DNA of 64,000 bases from an uncultured Arcanobacterium sp. (GTDB taxonomy: Bacteria; Actinomycetota; Actinomycetes; Actinomycetales; Actinomycetaceae), in the NCBI GenBank assembly GCA_945874735.1, contig CAMCHI010000003.1:40295-104294 (forward strand), read 5' to 3'. The notes under the pieces are model-generated. The model did no database searches. It saw only the letters and a list, made by a program, of their open reading frames with translations, and was not told where the DNA came from. How positions within the stretch are numbered: the first letter of the stretch is position 1; the number at the start of each line of letters is the position of its first letter. Below are positions 47,141-55,695 of the stretch, piece by piece. Position numbers and translations under genes: made by a program.

Positions 47141-47557
47141 TCAGGGGTGGGGTTGGTGTTTGTGGCCGATGATGTCTAGGGCCTCACGGATTTTGGTGGG
47201 CACGGGCAGGCCTAGTCGGGTGGCGTTTTCTAGCAGGCTGATGCCTTCGTTGGAGATGTAGAAGAAGATAGTGGCCGTCCGAAGTACCCCAACCTCGTTG
47301 AAGACGTGAACATCGAGCAGGTTGGCTAGGGCTACCAGGGCGAAGATGATGACCTTGCGGAAGATGCCCCTGAATCCGACGGCGGATGAGAGGGTTTTCT
47401 CGGTGATGGCGGCCATGACCCCGGTGAGGTAGTCGGCAATGACAAAGGCGGTCAAGACGATGATGAGTCCGTCGATTCCGCCGAGGAGCCAGCCGCAGAT
47501 TCCTCCGGCTGCGGTGAAGATGCTCTGGATGCTGATCCAGAAGGGCTTGGTGAACAT
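47141..47557 (-). CDS. Phage holin (phi-type holin_4_1 family)
   Basis: LIIVLTAFVIADYLTGVMAAITEKTLSSAVGFRGIFRKVIIFALVALANLLD. Adjacent to endolysin. Confidence 0.88.
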   Translation of the reverse strand: MFTKPFWISIQSIFTAAGGICGWLLGGIDGLIIVLTAFVIADYLTGVMAAITEKTLSSAVGFRGIFRKVIIFALVALANLLDVHVFNEVGVLRTATIFFYISNEGISLLENATRLGLPVPTKIREALDIIGHKHQPHP

Positions 47558-47592
47558 TAGGCGCGGCCTCCTTTAGGTGTTTGGGCATCAGA

Positions 47593-47628
47593 AAAGCCAC
47601 CAGCGACAAGATGGTCACGGGTGGCTTT
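47593..47628 (-). terminator. Putative terminator between tail and lysis modules
   Basis: AAAGCCACC...GGTGGCTTT inverted repeat with TTTTCTG on minus strand. Confidence 0.55.
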
Positions 47629-47652
47629 GGAGCTGAGGCACGGGTGTGGTTC

Positions 47653-47913
47653 TTAGGGTGGGTTGGGTGTGGTGAGCACATCGAGGACTTGAAAGGCCAC
47701 ATCCAGTACTTCTTCGACTGGTTCCGGTAGCTGTGGGGCCGGTAAGGACGGCGGCGCTACGGCACTGGCCTTGGAGGTCGGGGCGGCGTCGATGATGGGC
47801 AGAATCTCAAGTGGTGCTTCTACTTCAGGCTCTACCTCAGCTGCCAGGTGAGGCTCTTGTTCTGCCTGAGGTACTGGGTTTTCCTGCAGCTGGGCTGGTT
47901 CGTTCTGGTTCAT
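47653..47913 (-). CDS. Pro/Glu-rich small phage protein
   Basis: 86 aa, in operon between tail gene cluster and holin. ATGA-type overlap with upstream gene. Confidence 0.55.
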   Translation of the reverse strand: MNQNEPAQLQENPVPQAEQEPHLAAEVEPEVEAPLEILPIIDAAPTSKASAVAPPSLPAPQLPEPVEEVLDVAFQVLDVLTTPNPP

Positions 47914-48347
47914 GCCTGCTCCTTGCTAGCAAGGGCCGCTTCCACCGCGTCGCAAAGCCGGTCGTAGACCTCTGCCTCATCCCCGGTCAGCTCCACCGGG
48001 TAGGACGCCAGTAGGTTCTGCAGCTGGGATAGGTGCTCGCTGTAGGTTGGTCCGCTCAGATGGGCCTGCTCAGCTAGCAGTGCCTCACGCTCTGTTAGGT
48101 ATTGGCTGACCAGGGCTGGATCTTTGAGGTCAAAGCTGCCATCCTCAGCAATCACCGGCCGCCCCTGCTCATCGAGCACCGCGTACTCGGTGACCAGTTC
48201 CTGCTCGCTGGCGGCCAGGTCCTGAAAAGCTGTGAGGGCCATGGCCAGCAGTTTGGAGCGGGCCCGGGAGGCTGCCCCTGCCAGCTTCATGGACTGGAGA
48301 AAAGGAATCAGGGGCGGTAGGTAGCGGTTTTCGATACGAATCATCAC
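47910..48347 (-). CDS. DUF1617-like phage protein
   Basis: RIENRYLPPLIPFLQSMKLAGAASRARSKLLAMALTAFQDLAASEQELVTEYAVLDEQGRPV pattern. Confidence 0.65.
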   Translation of the reverse strand: MMIRIENRYLPPLIPFLQSMKLAGAASRARSKLLAMALTAFQDLAASEQELVTEYAVLDEQGRPVIAEDGSFDLKDPALVSQYLTEREALLAEQAHLSGPTYSEHLSQLQNLLASYPVELTGDEAEVYDRLCDAVEAALASKEQA

Positions 48348-48370
48348 AAATCCTCACATTCTCTAGTTGG

Positions 48371-51019
48371 TTAAGTGACGGTGGTAGGCATTGTGGTGAG
48401 CCCCGTGTTGGAGTAGGACTGCCAGGCCACTGTGCCCCCGCCGTTATCGCGGATGGACTGAACCCAGCCCCGGTTGAAGGTGCTAATCAGCGAATTCATG
48501 CGCATAATCAACTCGCTGATACGGGCGGTCAGGGAGGTCATAGAGTAATAGGTGTTGTTGGTGACAATCATCAGGTCATTGCTGGTGAAAGCCACCTGAG
48601 CCCGCCCTCCATTGACAGACCAGCCAGGAAAGGTTCCCTTGGTACCTAAGGTGACATCCTCCAGGGTGATGAAACGGTTACCGGCGGTGAAGAACTTATA
48701 CCCGTGGGTGCGCAAATCAGCCCCCATGTGGATTCCTCGCTGCCCGTAGAAGCGTCCCTTGGGGTCGAAGGTGAAATAGGTGTAGTTCTCGCTGGTCGCT
48801 GTTTCCTGGAAGGTCCAGGCAGTGTAGTCCCCACCGGGCGCTAGGTGGTTGATGATGCCCTGAATGGTTGGGGCGTCCTTCTTAGCCCGTCGTCCCATAT
48901 CGCCGATATGGCGGGTGCCGTAGTAGAAGCTCATCCCGGTTGAGGTGATACTTCCTTCCAAGGTGGTGCCGTTGTACCAAGAGAGCTGAGTGGGACTGAT
49001 GCGGATGGACTGGTTCCACCCGGCCAAACCCACCTGGATAGCGTTGGCCGCTAACTTGTCAGCGGTGATGCTGCGGGCTGCTATCCGCCCGGCGTTCAGG
49101 GTTCCGGTGGTGATTTTGGCAGCGTCCAAGTTAGCGATCTTGGCGTTGACAATGGCTGCATCGGCAATCATGGCGGTCTTGATGAAGCCGTTGGCAATGG
49201 TCAGTTTGTCGCTGGTGATACTGCCTGCCAGGATGCGGGCTGCTGCCAGGTAGCCGGTGGTTATTTTGGCGGCATCCAGGGACTGGATTTTGGCGTTGGT
49301 AATAGCGGCGTCCGCGATCATGGCGGTTTTGATGACGGCGTTATCGATGCTGGTGGTGCCGGTGATGTGGATGCGTTTGCCGTCAATCAGGATGGTCTCG
49401 GGTGAAATGTTGATTTGGGCAATGAGCTCACCTTTGGTGGCCCGAAGCAGCACGTCATTGCGGATCGCGATGAGGGCTTGTTCGTTGCTCTGCTTGTTGC
49501 TGGTGAACTCCAACCTGAGGGCATCGTGGGCCCGGGCTGTCTCATCGGCCTTGGCCCTGGCGGCGGTCACCTGGGTGTTGGTGGTGTTCAGGGCTGAACT
49601 GGTGGCTTTGGCCAGGGCATCGACGACGGCGACGTTCGAACGGACTGTGGCCAGGGCGGCTTCGAGCTCATCGAGGTCAGCTTGGATTTGGGAGCTGTTG
49701 ATATCTGAGGCCAGGGACTTCCACGTAGGCAGATTGTTAGTGCCGAGGGTGTAGACCCAGATTTCGGTTTTCTCCCCGTTTTGCTTAAACCAGGTATCCC
49801 CAAGCTGGGCGGTACGAGGCTGGGTAGCCCCATAGTGGATGGTGTTCTTTCCATCGGCTGAGACCTGAGCAGCCAGAGCCGCATCGTGAGCTGCGGCCGT
49901 GTTCTCGCTCAGGGTCTCCAAAGCCCGTGTCACCGTCCTAGTAGTAGCGGTGAAGGATGGGGCGATGGACCCGAGGCTCAGGCTAATGTAGGTCTTAGCC
50001 AGCGGGTCGTAGCTGTAGCCGGTGACTCGGGCTTGGAGATTAGCCTTGAATTCGGAATGGATGACGGTGACTGTATCGCCCAGATTCACCCGCTCGAGCT
50101 TGGCTACACCGGCGTATTCCTGGGTGGTGGCCAGGTCGATGAAGTTGACCTCATAGGCAGCAACCGGAAGGTCGAGCCCAGCAGCATAAGCATCCCGGAC
50201 CGCCTGGCGCAGGGCTTCGTGGGCCTGGGACAGGGGCAGCTCATCCTCCTTAGGAGTCTCGCCATCAGGGGCTGCCTTGATGTGCTCAAAGCGCATCACT
50301 CCTACCAGCGGGGCTGGGTAGTTGGCCAGGCGCGGTGAATCCACATATTTTTCCGGCAGCATCAACCCGTCAAAGCCCACCGGTAGGATGCGAGTGAGCA
50401 TGGTAGAGGTATCCAGGGCGGCCCGGTAGCCGGTTAGGTTCTTCTGATCCCTGATGGTGATGCCCTCATCTGTGCCTAGTTTTTGCTGGTGGGCCAGGGC
50501 TAGGTTGTTGCGGAAGAACTCCCCGCCGTAGCGGGAGGCAAAGGTGTTGTCCTTGGAAGTATCCAAAAGGGATTCGAGAACGCTTTGGCGCACGATACGC
50601 AGGGACCGGATGTGGCTGACGTTGGTCGTGAAGGTAAAACTGTTGGCTGGGTTGGCGTTGGTGCGGATCTGGGTCAGAGCCTGAAAGGGAGTGCGGTTGA
50701 TGATGTTGGTATCCGCAATCAGTACCTTGGCCAGGTCAAAAGAAATGTGCAGGGCCGTGATGCGCAGCAGCCCACCCAGGCTGGTTTCGACTGTAGTGAT
50801 GCGGAAGGCTTGTCTGACGGTGGTGGCAGGTACTGGTGCTGCTACCAGGTTGCCGGGGATCAGGTGCTGGGCCAGGTGCGCTTCTGCCGGGTAGGTGAAG
50901 GTGAACTGGTAGTCAGCGTTGATGACCTCGGTGATGACTGGCTCCATGATGTGGGTATCGAGGTGCCCGTAGCCGGAGGCGGTGAAGTAGGTCGAATCTG
51001 CGGGGTGGACGGTAATCAT
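48371..51019 (-). CDS. Phage tail protein/tail-associated endopeptidase-fibre (Tal-like N-terminal, fibre-like C-terminal)
   Basis: 882 aa downstream of Dit. Repeated DAAITNAKIxxLDAAKITTG...SITSDKL segments typical of tail fibre shafts. Confidence 0.8.
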   Translation of the reverse strand: MITVHPADSTYFTASGYGHLDTHIMEPVITEVINADYQFTFTYPAEAHLAQHLIPGNLVAAPVPATTVRQAFRITTVETSLGGLLRITALHISFDLAKVLIADTNIINRTPFQALTQIRTNANPANSFTFTTNVSHIRSLRIVRQSVLESLLDTSKDNTFASRYGGEFFRNNLALAHQQKLGTDEGITIRDQKNLTGYRAALDTSTMLTRILPVGFDGLMLPEKYVDSPRLANYPAPLVGVMRFEHIKAAPDGETPKEDELPLSQAHEALRQAVRDAYAAGLDLPVAAYEVNFIDLATTQEYAGVAKLERVNLGDTVTVIHSEFKANLQARVTGYSYDPLAKTYISLSLGSIAPSFTATTRTVTRALETLSENTAAAHDAALAAQVSADGKNTIHYGATQPRTAQLGDTWFKQNGEKTEIWVYTLGTNNLPTWKSLASDINSSQIQADLDELEAALATVRSNVAVVDALAKATSSALNTTNTQVTAARAKADETARAHDALRLEFTSNKQSNEQALIAIRNDVLLRATKGELIAQINISPETILIDGKRIHITGTTSIDNAVIKTAMIADAAITNAKIQSLDAAKITTGYLAAARILAGSITSDKLTIANGFIKTAMIADAAIVNAKIANLDAAKITTGTLNAGRIAARSITADKLAANAIQVGLAGWNQSIRISPTQLSWYNGTTLEGSITSTGMSFYYGTRHIGDMGRRAKKDAPTIQGIINHLAPGGDYTAWTFQETATSENYTYFTFDPKGRFYGQRGIHMGADLRTHGYKFFTAGNRFITLEDVTLGTKGTFPGWSVNGGRAQVAFTSNDLMIVTNNTYYSMTSLTARISELIMRMNSLISTFNRGWVQSIRDNGGGTVAWQSYSNTGLTTMPTTVT
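49090..49350 (-). repeat. Imperfect tandem repeat inside tail protein gene
   Basis: Encodes IKTAMIADAAITNAKIQSLDAAKITTGYLAAARILAGSITSDKL then IKTAMIADAAIVNAKIANLDAAKITTGTLNAGRIAARSITADKL. Confidence 0.8.
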
Positions 51020-51049
51020 GGGTCAAAGCCTCCAAGCGGGTGACTGGTT

Positions 51050-51751
51050 TTAGGGGTCTCGCCAGGTGACCTCCAAGCTCCAGGAGGTGATACCTGAGTT
51101 GGTGGCCGGGACGGTGAATGTGTTGCTGCCTGGGCGCATCATGGGATAGTCGCTGCTGATGGCATTGAGCTGGGCAGTTGGTCCGGTGTAGGCGGTCATC
51201 AACTCTGAGTCCACGGTGGTGCTGCTAGCCGGTGAGGTAATCACGTAGTAGGTGCCGTTGAGCCCAAACCTGAGGGTTCCAGTGCCGTTAAGGGTCAGCT
51301 TGGGGGCAGCTTCGGCTAGACCCAGATTGTTAACGGTCGTGGAGCCGGTTGGATTCAGGGTCTGCCGGTGCGGTGAAGCGTAGTAGGCATAGGGCTGGCA
51401 GGTTACGGTCAGTTCTGCTGCCGCCCACCCACTGGTCTCCCCGGTCAGGGGTGAGAGGGCGGTGTGTTTGATGCGCCGCACCCGGCCCCCGTCGTGACTG
51501 AGGGTGATGGTCTTAGCGGTGGCCAAAGCGGCGGCGAACTTGCGGTAGTTAGTCAGCCGGTCCTTGCCCATAAAGAGCATGGGAATAGTGATGGTGACAT
51601 CGCCTAAGCCTTTCAGGCGGGTGAGGGTTCCGGCCCGTCCCGCCACCTCAATGTCCTCAACTCGTTGAGTGGCGACCGGGCGCGGGACGGGACCAGCAAT
51701 GCGGATACCGAAGGTGCTGCTCTTGGTGGTGCCGAGGGTAAAAGAGTGCAC
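51050..51751 (-). CDS. Distal tail (Dit)/phage tail family protein
   Basis: HSFTLGTTKSSTFGIRIAGPVPRPVATQRVEDIEVAGRAGTLTRLKG, Dit N-terminal pattern. GTG at 51751 chosen, so it no longer overlaps the tape-measure stop by 32 nt. Confidence 0.8.
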   Translation of the reverse strand: MHSFTLGTTKSSTFGIRIAGPVPRPVATQRVEDIEVAGRAGTLTRLKGLGDVTITIPMLFMGKDRLTNYRKFAAALATAKTITLSHDGGRVRRIKHTALSPLTGETSGWAAAELTVTCQPYAYYASPHRQTLNPTGSTTVNNLGLAEAAPKLTLNGTGTLRFGLNGTYYVITSPASSTTVDSELMTAYTGPTAQLNAISSDYPMMRPGSNTFTVPATNSGITSWSLEVTWRDP

Positions 51752-51752
51752 G

Positions 51753-54398
51753 TTAGAAGCCTCCTCCGGTGATGAGTGCTGCACGGGTGTTGATGCGCCC
51801 TAGCTGGGCATCCAGGCGCGGGGCCAGCTTGCCGACCAAGGTGCCATCGTCCAAGACCACCTGAAGGTTGAGCCCTTCCAGCAGGCTGCGGCCGGTCGCT
51901 TCAACTATCCTTTGGATATCAAACCCTGCCCCTGCCCCGGTTGCTGCCGGGTGGGTTAGGTTCGGGTCAAGGACGGCTGGGGTCAGAGGGATATCCACTC
52001 CTGCTTCCAGGTCGCTCAAGGCTCCCAAGGCATCAGCTGCCAGGTCGGTGGCTGCATCGATAGCCCGCTGGCCGGTGTCCTGGATACCTCCGGCAAGTCC
52101 TCGGGTGAGCATGTCGCCAACCCAGGCCATTTCCTTAGAGGGAGAGTTGATACCGAAGAAGCCGGTGACAGAGTCCCAGATTCCTTCACACCAGGAAGCT
52201 ACCTGGTCCCAGAGCCAGCCTGAGAGCTGCTGGATACCCTGCCAGAGTCCTCGCACCAGATCAGCACCAGCAGAGACCATCCGTGGAACCCCGTCGATAA
52301 CGGCCCGCACGATGGCCGAGATAATTTGCGGGATGGCCGCAACCACGGCAGAAATAATCTCAGGTAGAGCAGAAATCAGCGAGGTCAGCAGTTGAATACC
52401 TGCCTGGATAATCTGCGGAATAGCCGAAGCAATCGCGGTGATAATGGCAGAGATGATCTGTGGCAGGGCGGTGACGATGGTTTGGATAATCTGAGGCAAG
52501 GCTCCAATCAGAGCCACCAGCAGGTCAATGCCCGCTTGGATAATCTGCGGAATCATACCCAGCAAGTTGGTGACGATTGAGTCGATAATCTGCGGCAAGA
52601 CAGCCACGATGGTCTCAATAATCACCGGCAGTGCTGAGATCAGCGCAGTGAGCAGGTCAATCCCAGCCTGAATCAAGGCCGGGATACCGGTGGCTAAGAA
52701 TTCGACAATGGCGGTGATGATGGCAGGTAGAGCCTCAATGAGCACCGGGATAGCTTCCAACAGGCCTTGGGCTAGCCCCAGAATCAGGGTGAGGGCTGCT
52801 TCAAGAATCATGGGCAGGTTATCAATGAGCCCCTGCACCAGCGCCATCACCGTTGCCATCATGGCAGGAAGTAGCTCAGGCAAAGCCTCACCAATACCTG
52901 TCACCAAGGTTGCAATCACCTGAGCAGCAGCTTCTAAAAACAGAGGCAGAGCCTCCAGCAGCGCGGTCAGCAAGGTGGTGACCAGTAGCAGAGCTGATTC
53001 AGCCACCGAGGGAAGCACAGAGATCAGCCCTTCGAGCAGGGCTGAAATAATCTGTACCCCGGTCTCAAGAACCACGGGGAGTTGTTCGGTGATGAAGGCC
53101 AATGCCTCGGCAATGATGGTGTCAAAAGCGGCGATCACACCGGGGATGCCGTTTTCTTCGAAGGCGACGGTGAGTGTATCGACCCAACCATTGACCATAG
53201 GCAGCACCGTTTCAGCCAGGGCTGCTGTCACCCCACCAGCCAGTAAGCCTTTGAGGTTATTGACCCCATCCTCTAGGGTTGCCATTTGGCCAGAGAAGGT
53301 CTTGGATTGAGCCTCCATAGCACCGTGGAAGCGGCCACCTTCAGCGGTCGCTGAGGCAAAAGCGTCGGCAACCATATCAGCACTGATAGCGCCCTTGGCC
53401 ATTTCCTCCTTGAGCTCTCCGATGGACTTGCCGGTCTGGCGGCTAATTTCCTCCAGAGGGTTGAAGCCAGCGTTAATCATCTGGTTGAGATCTTGGCCGG
53501 TGAGCTTACCGGTGGAGGACATTTGAGCAAAGGCCAGGGTGAGGGATTCGAGTTTGCCAGCATCGCCCTGGGAGATATCACCGAGTTGGCGCAGGCGCAG
53601 CTGGGCTTCTTCGGCACTGATACCGAAAGCCATGAGGGTCTGGGTGTTTTTGGCCAGATGCTCCATGCCAAAGGGCGTAGCTGCTGCTTCCTTCTTGAGG
53701 TTATTGACCAGCTCTTGAGCCTTGGCCTGGTCCCCTAGCATGGTGGTGAAGCTAGTGGTGTACTCCTCCATCTGGGCGTTATAAGCCACACCGTCCTTCA
53801 GCACCCCGACGAAGCCCTTGGAGATACCGGCGATAGCAGACCCGATGGCTTTGATACCACCGATGATGAACTCACTGGCCAGGTTGGCTTTAAGAACATC
53901 ACCGAAGATGGAGGTTTTCTTAGCTCCTTCATCGAGTTCGTCGGTCAGCTGGTCGACTTCGCCGCTGAGTTGATCGGCCCCTTGGGCTGCGTCCTTCAGT
54001 TCAGTCTCGGCGTCCCCGCTTTCATCTCCGAGTTCATCGAGGGCCTTGGTGTTATCGGCTAGCTCTTTTTCGAGGGTGTTGAGGGTGGCGGTGGCGTTGT
54101 TGAGCTGGATTTGCCAGTTCTTGGTCCGTGCATCGTTTTCGCCGAAGGAGGCTGCACTGTTCTCTAGGGCTGCTTTGAGCGTTTCGACCTTGAAGCGGTG
54201 GGCTTCGACTTCTTTGGCCAGCTGGGCGTTCTTGGCACTGAGGGCTGCGGCGCTGGTTTCGTTTTTGCCGAACTGGGAGGCGACCAGTTTCATTTCTGAG
54301 CCCAGTACTCGCATTTCGCGGTTGATCTCCGTCAGGGCTTTTTTGAATTCGCGTTCGCCTTCAACCCCGATTTTCAGACCGAATGTGGAATCAGACAT
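51753..54398 (-). CDS. Phage tail tape measure protein
   Basis: 881 aa; N-terminal coiled coil, TMP-type GFNPLEEISRQTGKSIGELKEEMAKG, long hydrophobic heptad-like repeats, C-term FGINSPSKEMAWVGDMLTRGLAGGI. Confidence 0.95.
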   Translation of the reverse strand: MSDSTFGLKIGVEGEREFKKALTEINREMRVLGSEMKLVASQFGKNETSAAALSAKNAQLAKEVEAHRFKVETLKAALENSAASFGENDARTKNWQIQLNNATATLNTLEKELADNTKALDELGDESGDAETELKDAAQGADQLSGEVDQLTDELDEGAKKTSIFGDVLKANLASEFIIGGIKAIGSAIAGISKGFVGVLKDGVAYNAQMEEYTTSFTTMLGDQAKAQELVNNLKKEAAATPFGMEHLAKNTQTLMAFGISAEEAQLRLRQLGDISQGDAGKLESLTLAFAQMSSTGKLTGQDLNQMINAGFNPLEEISRQTGKSIGELKEEMAKGAISADMVADAFASATAEGGRFHGAMEAQSKTFSGQMATLEDGVNNLKGLLAGGVTAALAETVLPMVNGWVDTLTVAFEENGIPGVIAAFDTIIAEALAFITEQLPVVLETGVQIISALLEGLISVLPSVAESALLLVTTLLTALLEALPLFLEAAAQVIATLVTGIGEALPELLPAMMATVMALVQGLIDNLPMILEAALTLILGLAQGLLEAIPVLIEALPAIITAIVEFLATGIPALIQAGIDLLTALISALPVIIETIVAVLPQIIDSIVTNLLGMIPQIIQAGIDLLVALIGALPQIIQTIVTALPQIISAIITAIASAIPQIIQAGIQLLTSLISALPEIISAVVAAIPQIISAIVRAVIDGVPRMVSAGADLVRGLWQGIQQLSGWLWDQVASWCEGIWDSVTGFFGINSPSKEMAWVGDMLTRGLAGGIQDTGQRAIDAATDLAADALGALSDLEAGVDIPLTPAVLDPNLTHPAATGAGAGFDIQRIVEATGRSLLEGLNLQVVLDDGTLVGKLAPRLDAQLGRINTRAALITGGGF

Positions 54399-54436
54399 GA
54401 GGATGGTTCACCTCCCAGAACCGTGATGTGAAGGGG

Positions 54437-55008
54437 TTAGATGCCTTCGGGGATGATGTCGTCGATGGTGAGCTGCCGGTAGGGTGTGGCCCGTCCGGTC
54501 TCTTGTTTCCAGCACTCCACCAAATCCAGCAGGAACCCAAAGGGCATCAGCCACACCTGCTCCAGGCTCAGGTTCAGGTGGCTGATGCCCACATAGATCA
54601 GGCGGGTAAAGACTGCCGCCTCAGACTCTAGGGTGTGGGTGTTGGGGCTTTTGGGTCAGAGAGAATCTCCCGCTTGGTGCCCTTGACCAAGGCAGCGCTA
54701 ATGGCTTCCTTGTACCCGGCCAAGTCCCCAGGGACCGTGAGAATCTCCAAATCCTCTGCGGTGATTTCTGGTTTGGGGTCCTGCGGGTTGGTCAGGTTGT
54801 GAATAAGCACCGACTGGTTGGCCAGCAGGGCGATGAGCCAGGTGACTTCTGTGAGGGACTGGGCGATATCGTCACTGGTTTCCAGGGCTGCCCCGAGTTT
54901 GTCGAGCCCGCCGTAGCGTTCAGCGATCAGGCGGGTAGCTCGGGTGGTGAGGATGAGTTCGAAGTCGCGCCCGGCAATGGTGATGTGGGCATCGGCGTGA
55001 GTTGCCAT
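54437..55008 (-). CDS. Tail assembly chaperone GT fusion via -1 frameshift
   Basis: The -1 frame reads ...SDPKSPNTHTLESEAAVFTRLIYVGISHLNLSLEQVWLMPFGFLLDLVECWKQETGRATPYRQLTIDDIIPEGI*. Slippery CCCAAAA on minus strand. Confidence 0.85.
54628..55008 (-). CDS. Tail assembly chaperone (G protein)
   Basis: 126 aa; ITIAGRDFELILTTRATRLIAERYGGLDKLGAAL...VTWLIALLANQSVLIHN, between major tail and tape measure genes. Confidence 0.88.
   Translation of the reverse strand: MATHADAHITIAGRDFELILTTRATRLIAERYGGLDKLGAALETSDDIAQSLTEVTWLIALLANQSVLIHNLTNPQDPKPEITAEDLEILTVPGDLAGYKEAISAALVKGTKREILSDPKAPTPTP
54649..54655 (-). promoter_or_regulatory. Programmed -1 ribosomal frameshift heptamer
   Basis: Plus strand TTTTGGG = minus strand C CCA AAA in the zero frame of the G gene, 24 nt before its TAG. 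Confidence 0.85.
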
Positions 55009-55043
55009 GGGTTTCTCCTCTGTGTGAAAGATGGGCTGTGGGG

Positions 55044-55589
55044 TTAGCTGGCTGCGGCTGCGGCGCCTGGTTCGTAGACCTTGGTGTACCAGCTAGAAAT
55101 CACTTGGGCTCCGACGCCGGTGACTCCTTCGGTCACTTCTGCCTTCCAGGGGTGTTTGCCGGTGGAATCTGCCTTGTTTCGGCGCATGATGGTGCCCTCG
55201 ATGGAGGGGGTCTGGAAGGTGATGGAGTCACCCTTGGTGGCCAGCGTGGTGGTGGGTAGGGCGAACTTGACCTTGTAGAGCCAGAAGTACTTGTACTTGC
55301 CGTTGGCTTTCGCTGCCCTGAAGCCGATAGCGACCGGTTTGCCGCCGTCCTCTGAGGATGAGATGAGGACCCCGTTGGCATCGACGCCTAGGGTGAGGGT
55401 GCCGGATTTGAATTCTTTGACGACTTCGCTGGGCCCGTCGTCGGCGTAGAGGATGGCTTCGGCAACTTCGACGGAGAGTTCGGCGCTGATGGCCTTCGCT
55501 AAAGGTGTGGGGGTGGCGTAGGTTTCCTCCCCGCTGGTGTTTTCTGTAATGGTTGCGTAGTAGAGCTTGTCTAGTCCAATGGTGGCCAT
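55044..55589 (-). CDS. Major tail protein (phi13-type family)
   Basis: MATIGLDKLYYATITENTSGEETYATPTPLAKAISAELSVEVAEAILYADDGPSEVVKEFKSGTLTLGVD. Confidence 0.9.
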   Translation of the reverse strand: MATIGLDKLYYATITENTSGEETYATPTPLAKAISAELSVEVAEAILYADDGPSEVVKEFKSGTLTLGVDANGVLISSSEDGGKPVAIGFRAAKANGKYKYFWLYKVKFALPTTTLATKGDSITFQTPSIEGTIMRRNKADSTGKHPWKAEVTEGVTGVGAQVISSWYTKVYEPGAAAAAS

Positions 55590-55695
55590 GGCAGTTGGTG
55601 TCCTTCCAAATCGTGAGAGGGGTGGGTGCTTAAACTTGAACTAGCCAGGCACACGAAAGGTGCCTGTCGTTCGTTTGCTTGTAAGGTGCCTTGTG

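Noticed and set aside
51868-52395. Plus-strand ORFs opposite the tape measure gene (51868-52395, 52690-52923, 52975-53310)
   Set aside because: Shadow ORFs from the repetitive GC-rich tape measure sequence; the minus-strand gene is strongly supported.
52260-52680. Direct repeats suspected to be a CRISPR array or VNTR
   Set aside because: The repeats are coding (hydrophobic PQIIQAGI-type units of the tape measure), without regular spacer structure.
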